Assembly: GCA_900549455.1 (NCBI GenBank)
Contig: UROM01000054.1
Coordinates: forward strand, 1-10,808
Reading direction: 5' to 3'
Length of the DNA: 10,808 bases
Origin: an uncultured Collinsella sp.
GTDB taxonomy: Bacteria > Actinomycetota > Coriobacteriia > Coriobacteriales > Coriobacteriaceae
Under the pieces are notes generated by a model. The model did no database searches and was not told the DNA's origin. It saw nothing but the letters and a program-made list of their open reading frames with translations. The stretch's first letter is position 1. The number at the start of each line of letters is the position of its first letter. Below, in pieces: positions 6,006 to 10,808 of this stretch. The translations under genes were made by a program, and so were the position numbers.

Positions 6006-6059
6006 CTAGAACATGTCGATCTTCAGATACATGCGCATCCCTTCGCGTACGGGGTACAT
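6006..6059 (-). CDS. Possible 17-codon upstream ORF in the prfA leader
   Basis: An ATG at 6059 opens a frame encoding MYPVREGMRMYLKIDMF and ending in TAG (6006-6008), 67 bases before the prfA ribosome-binding site. An internal Met (6030-6032) is preceded at six bases by GAAGGG (6039-6044), so an 8-residue peptide with a good ribosome-binding site is an alternative. A candidate -10-like AT-rich stretch (TATCATATATG, minus strand) lies just upstream around 6077-6087, with no clear -35 box. Because UAG is read only by RF1, a termination-sensing leader is conceivable. No homology is recognised and it may be chance. Confidence 0.25.
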   Translation of the reverse strand: MYPVREGMRMYLKIDMF

Positions 6060-6086
6060 TGTTGCGGTCTAACCCATATATGATAG

Positions 6087-6119
6087 CGTGCGCAGGCAAA
6101 CCTGCATATAACCCGCACG
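6087..6119. repeat. Nested inverted repeats upstream of the prfA leader
   Basis: GCAGG-CAAA-CCTGC (6092-6105) is a perfect small palindrome. It sits within an outer pair, CGTGCG (6087-6092) and CGCACG (6114-6119). It lies directly upstream of the AT-rich stretch that is the best promoter candidate for prfA, so it is positioned like an operator or an upstream transcript's end structure. Short arms make chance possible. Confidence 0.35.
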
Positions 6120-6134
6120 GAATGATTGGACGTA

Positions 6135-6186
6135 GCCGTTGGGGACGTTCATTAACGACTGGTCGTTTAAGACGGTCCCCAACGGC
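6135..6186. repeat. Second REP-like palindrome, between the M20 peptidase gene and prfA
   Basis: GCCGTTGGGGAC (6135-6146) and GTCCCCAACGGC (6175-6186) are perfect 12-base arms. The interior also pairs with a few mismatches around ACGACT/GGTCGT (6155-6166), so nearly the whole 52 bases fold. Bases 6139-6186 align without gaps to 4612-4659 with 8 differences. It starts 29 bases after the peptidase stop on the minus strand, so it may double as that operon's transcript-end structure, although no T-run follows. Confidence 0.8.
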
Positions 6187-6215
6187 CAACAAAGGGCCTG
6201 TCGCTTTGTCACATT

Positions 6216-7643
6216 CTAGAGCGCTTGGAGTAGAGCGACGAGGAAGCGGATGCCCTGGAGGTAGGCGCGGCGGGTGATGCGCTCGTTGGTGCCGTGGACG
6301 CCGCGATCGCACTCGTCGTCATCAACCACAAAGGCCGAGAAGCGAATGCACTCAGGGCAAATGTGCTGATAGTTGGCAGCGTCGGTCGCACCGATCACGG
6401 TCGAGCGCACGATGCCGACAGGAGCTCCGTCCGCCGCGCTCGGTCCGCTTTCCTCCGTCCCTTTTGGATCACGGAAATAGTGGGCGGCGATGGAGCGAAC
6501 CGCCTCGAGGCCGGGACCACCGATGCGCGGGGACGGCGAGGGTTCGGAGCTGCCGGGGCCCAGCTCCACTTCGACACGTCCGGCAAGGTCCGCCCCGGCA
6601 ACCGCCTCACGGCAGCGCGCCACAACGTCGGCCACGCTCATGCCCTCGAGCATGCGGAAGTTGATGTTGGCCCACATATCCTGCGGCATGACGTTGGCGC
6701 CGGTGCTGCCACCCTCGATCTGCGTGGGCGCGCAGGTAGTCGTCACCAGCGGATAGAGCTTTTTGCTGGCGAGGCAATCGCGGACAATGGCATCCCCGTT
6801 GGCGGCAATTTCATCGGCCGTGTAGAGCCCTAACTCGACGAGTTGGGCGGCAAGCAAGTCGGTCACGCGCGCCGGCCACTCGATATCGCAAATCGCAGTG
6901 ATGGCACGGCTCAGCACCTCGAGCGACGTGCCGCCGTAGGGGTTGGAGGAATGCCCGCCCGCGCTCTTTGTCTTGAGCACAATGTCGGCATAACCTTTCT
7001 CAGCCAGGTCGGCGTGCATGAGCCAACCCTCGCCCACGCTGTACTCGGCAGCCGAAACGATGCGGTAGTCGCCCTCGTCGATCAGGTACTCAAGCTCAAT
7101 GCCGCGCTCCTCGAGCGCGCGGCCGATGGCGCCTGCGCCGTACTGCGTCGTCTCCTCGTCCTGGCCAAAGGCGAGAAGCAGCGTGCGCTTGTGCTCCCAG
7201 CCGTGCGCCAACGCATACTCAACCGCCTCGAGAATGCCTGCGACCTGATCCTTCATGTCGATCGCGCCGCGGCCCCAGATGTAGGTGTCGTCCACGTGCC
7301 CGCTAAAGGGGGCATGTGTCCAGTCGGCCTCGGTACCCGGCACCACGGGGACCACGTCCATGTGGCCCATGAGCATGACGGGTTTGAGGGCGGGGTCGGA
7401 ACCGCCAAGCGTCACCAGCAGCGAATGATCGATAAGCTCGACCTCGCCCGCCGCAAACACGCGCGGCCAGGCCTGCTGCATATAGGCGCGCAGGTCGTCG
7501 AACGGCCGCCAGTCCACCGCCTCGGCATCCATGCTCGAAATGGTCGGAAACGACAGCACGCGACCCAGGCGCTCGCATGCGCCGGCCTTGTCCAAATCGG
7601 CAAAATCATCCTCATGCGCAAAGAAGCGCCAAACCTCGGCCAT
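6216..7643 (-). CDS. M20-family zinc metallopeptidase (carboxypeptidase S / PM20D1-like)
   Basis: This is a 475-residue cytoplasmic-type dizinc hydrolase with no signal peptide. M20 landmarks are in order: GHMDVVPV with ligands H94 and D96, WGRGAIDMKD with bridging D129, FGQDEE with catalytic E163 and ligand E164, a further acidic residue in YLIDEG (D189), the dimerisation-domain segment KSAGGHSSNPYGGTS, and GVHGTNERI with the last ligand H450. The IWGRGAID and GQDEE forms point to the CPS1/PM20D1-like branch, which cuts dipeptides or N-acyl amino acids. The exact substrate is not readable. The start at 7643 has GAAAGGA four bases upstream; an earlier in-frame Met at 7697 lacks support. It follows an amino acid ABC operon by 72 bases in the same direction, suggesting hydrolysis of an imported compound. 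Confidence 0.92.
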   Translation of the reverse strand: MAEVWRFFAHEDDFADLDKAGACERLGRVLSFPTISSMDAEAVDWRPFDDLRAYMQQAWPRVFAAGEVELIDHSLLVTLGGSDPALKPVMLMGHMDVVPVVPGTEADWTHAPFSGHVDDTYIWGRGAIDMKDQVAGILEAVEYALAHGWEHKRTLLLAFGQDEETTQYGAGAIGRALEERGIELEYLIDEGDYRIVSAAEYSVGEGWLMHADLAEKGYADIVLKTKSAGGHSSNPYGGTSLEVLSRAITAICDIEWPARVTDLLAAQLVELGLYTADEIAANGDAIVRDCLASKKLYPLVTTTCAPTQIEGGSTGANVMPQDMWANINFRMLEGMSVADVVARCREAVAGADLAGRVEVELGPGSSEPSPSPRIGGPGLEAVRSIAAHYFRDPKGTEESGPSAADGAPVGIVRSTVIGATDAANYQHICPECIRFSAFVVDDDECDRGVHGTNERITRRAYLQGIRFLVALLQAL

Positions 7644-7667
7644 GACATCCTTTCGATTGTGATGACG

Positions 7668-7692
7668 AGGGCCGCCCCATCGGAGCGGCCCT
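7668..7692 (-). terminator. GC-rich hairpin between ATPase and peptidase genes
   Basis: AGGGCCGCCCC and GGAGCGGCCCT pair over 11 positions with one mismatch around a 3-base loop, 23 bases past the ATPase stop. No T-run follows on the minus strand. It may attenuate read-through into the peptidase gene or protect the transporter transcript's 3' end, allowing differential expression within one operon. Confidence 0.45.
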
Positions 7693-7715
7693 GCCACGTA
7701 AGCGTTTGCGATCGG

Positions 7716-8501
7716 TTATTTGTCCTCGAGATAACGCGAGAGGAACTCGCGAGTGCGCTGGTGTTTGGGGTTGCCGAAGAGCTCAGCCGGCGCGGCGTCC
7801 TCGAGCACCACGCCCTTGTCCATAAAGACCACGCGGTCGGACACCGTGCGGGCAAAGGCCATCTCGTGCGTGACGACAACCATGGTCATGCCGTCGGCCG
7901 CGAGCTTGCGCATGACCTCGAGCACCTCGCCCACGATCTCGGGGTCGAGTGCCGAAGTCGGCTCGTCGAACAGCATGATCTGCGGACTCATGCACAGGGC
8001 GCGGGCGATGGCCACGCGCTGCTTTTGGCCACCGGACAGGCGACCCACGGCGGCGTGCGCGAACTTTTCGAGCCCCACGCTCGCCAGATGCTCCATCGCG
8101 ACCTTCTCGGCCTCGGCCTTGCTCATCTTTTTGAGCGTGACGGGCGCGAGCGTGCAGTTGTCGAGCACATCCATGTTGTTGAACAGGTTAAAGCCCTGGA
8201 ACACCATGCCGATGTCCTCACGCAGCTTGTTAATGTTGCAGCGCTCGGCCGTGAGGTCCTGGCCATGGAACCAGATGTGGCCCGCGTCCGGGGTCTCGAG
8301 CAGGTTGAGGCAGCGCAGGAAGGTCGACTTGCCCGAGCCCGAGGCGCCGATAATGGTGACGACCTCGCCGGGGTTAACGGACAGGTCGATGCCCTTGAGC
8401 ACCTCGAGCGAGCCGAAGCTCTTGCGCAGGCCCTCGACGCGGATGAGCGGCTCGTTGGTCTGTGCGGCGGCCGCGACGCCGTTAGTGGCGGTATCTGCCA
8501 T
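7716..8501 (-). CDS. Polar amino acid ABC transporter ATP-binding protein
   Basis: This 261-residue ATPase of the glutamine/polar amino acid uptake family (GlnQ-like) powers import through the adjacent permease. It shows Walker A GASGSGKST (52-60), the Q-loop in GMVFQGFNLF (Q102), signature LSGGQKQR (155-162), Walker B IMLFDEPTSALDP (175-187) and the H-loop VVTHEM (H212). The GFNLF segment and ALDPEIVGEVL are typical of this family. The start at 8501 is chosen because GAGGAG lies seven bases upstream and the canonical domain begins about 18 residues in; an earlier in-frame Met (8576) would overlap the permease gene. An Ala/Thr-rich 15-residue N-terminal tail precedes the domain. The gap to the permease stop is 22 bases, so one operon. 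Confidence 0.97.
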   Translation of the reverse strand: MADTATNGVAAAAQTNEPLIRVEGLRKSFGSLEVLKGIDLSVNPGEVVTIIGASGSGKSTFLRCLNLLETPDAGHIWFHGQDLTAERCNINKLREDIGMVFQGFNLFNNMDVLDNCTLAPVTLKKMSKAEAEKVAMEHLASVGLEKFAHAAVGRLSGGQKQRVAIARALCMSPQIMLFDEPTSALDPEIVGEVLEVMRKLAADGMTMVVVTHEMAFARTVSDRVVFMDKGVVLEDAAPAELFGNPKHQRTREFLSRYLEDK

Positions 8502-8523
8502 GATGATTCTCCTCGTCTTGAGC

Positions 8524-9672
8524 CTAGTTGGAGCTGGGCAGCGTGGCCGGGGCCTCGGCGCCGAGCTTTTTGCCAAAGGCCTCGAGCAGGCGGCTCGCCA
8601 CGAGCGTCAGGATCAGGTAAACCACGAGTGCCACGCAGTAGACCTCCATCTGGCGGTAGTACACGCCGGCGACCGTGGTAGTAGCGTACATAAGGTCAAA
8701 GACGCCGATGACCGAAAGCACCGACGAGTCCTTGATGTTGATGATGAGCTCGTTGGTGAGCGCCGGAATCGCGTTTTTAATACCCTGGGGGAACACAACC
8801 TTGCGCATAGCCTGCCACTGCGAAAGACCCAGCGAACGCGCTGCCTCGGCCTGACCGGGGTCGATGGACTCGATGCCGCCGCGCAGGACCTCCATCATGT
8901 AGGCGGTAGAGTTGAGCGAGATGGTGACGAGGCCAGCGGTGAAGGTACTCCAGATCTGGTTGGCCTGGGCGGTCTCGAAGCCCATGCCGCGCAAAACGGT
9001 GAAGCCCGCGTAATAGATGAGCAGGCCCTGGACCATCATGGGCGTGCCACGCACGACGGTGGAATAGACGGTCGCAAAGCCTCGGCCAATGCTCTTAAAG
9101 AAACGCACCAAGTCGTTGTCGACGCGATCGAAGGTCTGGGTGCGCAAGAACACAAAGAGCAGCGCCAAGAAGAAGGCGATGACCGTGCCGAAGGTGGCAA
9201 GCGCGATGGTGATCTCGATGCCGCGGATAAAGAAGTCGCCGCTCTTGTAGGTCATGTAGACCAAGCTCGACAGAAAATCGCTGGGATTGGAGTCCGAGAC
9301 AATGCTCACCTGCACCAGGTCGATAAACGACATGACGCAGCGGTCGATAAAGAAGATCGCCGCGATGGCAACCACGACATAGCTGCCCAGGCGCGCGCCG
9401 CGACGGCAACGCTCGGATGCAAACGGCGACTTTTGGCGATAGTCATTCCAATGCATGAGCTTGGTGACGAGCGCTGCCGCCGATACGACAATCCAAGCCC
9501 ACAGAATCGCCCAGAGGCAGTCCTGGAACACACCCGTGGGCGCCAAGAAGCTCAGCGGCGTGGGGTTGCGCTGACTAAACGCCAGACCGAGCGCCGCGAT
9601 GGCGCTCGTGCCTAGATACACATAACGGTGGTCGGCCTTGATAAAGGAGGCCAGACGATTGATAGCTTTCAT
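8524..9672 (-). CDS. Polar amino acid ABC transporter permease with extra N-terminal membrane region
   Basis: This is the inner-membrane permease of the His/Glu/Gln/Arg-type family. The MetI-like domain covers about residues 145-365 and contains the family's VVRGTPMMVQ (207-216) and the EAA-type coupling loop SIDPGQAEAARSLGLSQWQA (269-288), which contacts the ATPase. VIGVFDL and several hydrophobic helices follow. At 382 residues it is much longer than the usual 215-240. The extra N-terminus has hydrophobic stretches near 17-33, 51-70 and 97-120 separated by a charged loop, probably three added membrane helices. The start at 9672 has AGGGAGG (9677-9683), overlapping the stop codon of the binding-protein gene, which suggests translational coupling. 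The substrate is uncertain. Confidence 0.95.
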   Translation of the reverse strand: MKAINRLASFIKADHRYVYLGTSAIAALGLAFSQRNPTPLSFLAPTGVFQDCLWAILWAWIVVSAAALVTKLMHWNDYRQKSPFASERCRRGARLGSYVVVAIAAIFFIDRCVMSFIDLVQVSIVSDSNPSDFLSSLVYMTYKSGDFFIRGIEITIALATFGTVIAFFLALLFVFLRTQTFDRVDNDLVRFFKSIGRGFATVYSTVVRGTPMMVQGLLIYYAGFTVLRGMGFETAQANQIWSTFTAGLVTISLNSTAYMMEVLRGGIESIDPGQAEAARSLGLSQWQAMRKVVFPQGIKNAIPALTNELIINIKDSSVLSVIGVFDLMYATTTVAGVYYRQMEVYCVALVVYLILTLVASRLLEAFGKKLGAEAPATLPSSN

Positions 9673-9681
9673 GCTGCCTCC

Positions 9682-10608
9682 CTATGCCGGCTGACGGTCG
9701 AGGCACGCGTCCCACATCTGGTCGCGTTCCTCTTGGCTAACGCCCTTGAGCGTCTTATTGATAAGTTTGAGCAGCTTGCCCGAGCCCTTGCGGCAGCCGA
9801 CGTTTGTTGTGACCTCCTGCTTAAAGCCCTCGCCCTCGGCAAAATGAACGGGGACGATACCCGGGTTTTGGGCCATATAGCCCTTCTCGTTCTCGGTGTT
9901 GTAGGTCACGGCGTCACAAGTGCCCTGCAGCAGGTTCGAAAACACCGTGGGCACCGAATCGACCGGATTTTTGTGGACGACGCCCGGGATCTCGTCGATG
10001 ACGGTGTCGAGCATCGTGTCCTTTTGGCCGAGCACCGTGGCGCCGCTAAAGTCGCTGAGCTTGGTCGCGTTTTGGTAGGGCGAGCCCTCTTTTACGAACA
10101 GGCCAAAGTAGCCGATAAAGTACGGATCGGAAAAGCCGACGGACTCCTCGCGCTCGGGCGTGGCGCTCATGCCGGCAATGATGAGGTCGATCTGGCCATT
10201 GTTAAGTGAATCGATGAGGCCCGAGAAGCTCTGCTTGACGGCAACGGGCTCGCCGCCAAGGGCCTTGCAGACGATCTTGGCGATCTGCACGTCGTAGCCG
10301 TCGGCATAAGCGCCCTGCACGTTATCGATGGGGATGGTGTACTCACTGGCCTCGGATACCTGCCAGTTGTACGGGGCGTAGGCCGCCTCCATGCCGATGC
10401 GGATCTTGTCTTTGCCGATTACGGAATCGGACAGGTCGTCGCGACCGCCGCCCGTAGTGGGCTGGACCACTTTGAGCGTGGACGGGCGCTGGCAGCCGGC
10501 AAGCGCGCCGGCGACGACGGAAGCGCTCGCAGCGAGGGCGCTACCCAAGAAGATGCGACGACTGCACACCGGCTGGGCCTGCGCGTCGCGCTGTAGTCGA
10601 GGTTGCAT
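9682..10608 (-). CDS. Amino acid ABC transporter substrate-binding lipoprotein
   Basis: This family 3 extracellular solute-binding protein (308 residues) captures a polar amino acid outside the membrane and hands it to the permease. The signal region combines a twin-arginine motif, SRRIFL (16-21), a hydrophobic stretch (22-37) and the lipobox L-A-G-C with C39 as the lipidated residue, so Tat export plus lipid anchoring is likely. The mature domain shows KIRIGMEAAYAPYNW (68-82), GYDVQIAKIVCKALG (104-118), GLIDSLNNGQIDLIIAGMSATPERE (130-154, R153 probably binding the ligand carboxylate), VGFSDPYF (157-164) and the second-lobe GTCDAVTYN. The start at 10608 has GGGAAGG six bases upstream. It is first in the operon, nine bases before the permease. 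Confidence 0.95.
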   Translation of the reverse strand: MQPRLQRDAQAQPVCSRRIFLGSALAASASVVAGALAGCQRPSTLKVVQPTTGGGRDDLSDSVIGKDKIRIGMEAAYAPYNWQVSEASEYTIPIDNVQGAYADGYDVQIAKIVCKALGGEPVAVKQSFSGLIDSLNNGQIDLIIAGMSATPEREESVGFSDPYFIGYFGLFVKEGSPYQNATKLSDFSGATVLGQKDTMLDTVIDEIPGVVHKNPVDSVPTVFSNLLQGTCDAVTYNTENEKGYMAQNPGIVPVHFAEGEGFKQEVTTNVGCRKGSGKLLKLINKTLKGVSQEERDQMWDACLDRQPA

Positions 10609-10754
10609 CTGATGCCTTCCCTATTTTGCCTTACTGACAATAAGACAGGATATACGCCCGCAACCAGCAGCGCGGCATGTGCGCGAAAAATTAATAGACA
10701 CACGAGGACGATTGGCGCAAAGCAGCCTGTCCCCCCATGCACCGCTTGGCATAA
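10609..10754 (-). promoter_or_regulatory. Leader/promoter region of the amino acid transporter operon
   Basis: This gap lies between the right-edge hairpin and the binding-protein start, so it should hold the operon promoter. AT-rich stretches occur at about 10621-10655 and 10686-10697. No box pair is convincing: on the minus strand TTGCGG with TATTGT is at 15-base spacing, which is weak. I see no T-box or known riboswitch core. Confidence 0.35.
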
Positions 10755-10795
10755 AAAAGGCAAGGCATAGACCTTCTGGTCATGCCTTGCCTTTT
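10755..10795 (-). terminator. Intrinsic terminator, probably of the gene upstream of the window's right end
   Basis: AAAAGGCAAGGCAT (10755-10768) pairs perfectly with ATGCCTTGCCTTTT (10782-10795). The stem continues as GACC/GGTC after one bulged A and closes with loop TTCT. Read on the minus strand, the stem is followed through its base by six T (A-run 10753-10758), a good Rho-independent layout. Read on the plus strand it ends in only four T. It isolates the transporter operon from upstream transcription. Confidence 0.85.
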
Positions 10796-10808
10796 GAATG
10801 ACAAATTG

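Noticed and set aside
8502..8576. ATPase extended to the ATG at 8576
   Set aside because: It would overlap the permease 3' end by 53 bases and adds an unconserved Pro/Arg-rich tail. GAGGAG supports 8501.
6843..9615. Two very long plus-strand ORFs (612 and 620 codons) opposite the peptidase and transporter genes
   Set aside because: The minus-strand genes here have intact catalytic motifs and ribosome-binding sites. The plus frames have none and overlap each other, as expected from high-GC antisense reading.
10719..10735. GGGGACAGG (minus strand) as a third REP-like copy
   Set aside because: Only about seven bases resemble the repeat family. There is no palindromic partner or core, so it is best explained by chance.
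10609..10754. T-box or other amino acid riboswitch before the transporter operon
   Set aside because: I could not find the GGTGG-type T-box core, a specifier stem or any known riboswitch consensus.

Overview
The window looks like core chromosome of a high-GC, gut-type actinobacterium. My best guess is Collinsella or another member of Coriobacteriia. This rests on the GC-rich codons, the actinobacterial-style release factor 1 (GPGGQ) and the gene content, and is inference rather than proof. All nine protein genes lie on the minus strand, so transcription runs from the right end to the left. The first 47 bases are not genomic. They are an Illumina/Nextera P5-index-transposase adapter left on the contig end, and genomic sequence starts at base 48.

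Right part (about 10608 to 6216): a polar amino acid ABC uptake operon. It encodes a Tat-type lipoprotein binding protein, a permease with an extra N-terminal membrane region, and an ATPase, followed 72 bases later by an M20 metallopeptidase. The likely logic is import of an amino acid or small peptide-like compound with intracellular hydrolysis of an amide bond. A bidirectional-looking hairpin terminator at the far right edge separates this operon from whatever lies upstream.

Middle part (about 6215 to 2952): prfA (release factor 1) and prmC (the methyltransferase that modifies the GGQ glutamine of release factors). Normally these genes are tightly packed. Here more than 600 bases separate them, and that gap is full of inverted repeats: a REP-like palindrome in a 27-base-phased triple unit, a 98-base long hairpin, and a perfect hairpin touching the prfA stop codon. 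A second copy of the same REP-like palindrome lies upstream of prfA. The prfA leader also holds a possible 17-codon upstream ORF ending in UAG, a stop read by RF1. PrmC carries a roughly 130-residue acidic, Ala/Glu-rich insertion between its two domains.

Left part (2951 to 48): a HigB/HigA-like toxin-antitoxin pair in AT-richer DNA is lodged between prmC and the threonylcarbamoyl-AMP synthase gene (tsaC/Sua5 type), which is commonly next to prmC. A palindromic candidate operator precedes the toxin. The tsaC-type gene is followed after 13 bases by glpK (glycerol kinase), which is cut by the contig end after 413 codons.

I found no CRISPR array, tRNA, rRNA, prophage or complete mobile element. 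The most novel material is the repeat-rich prfA-prmC spacer, the modified translation-termination genes and the prfA leader, not a large accessory system.
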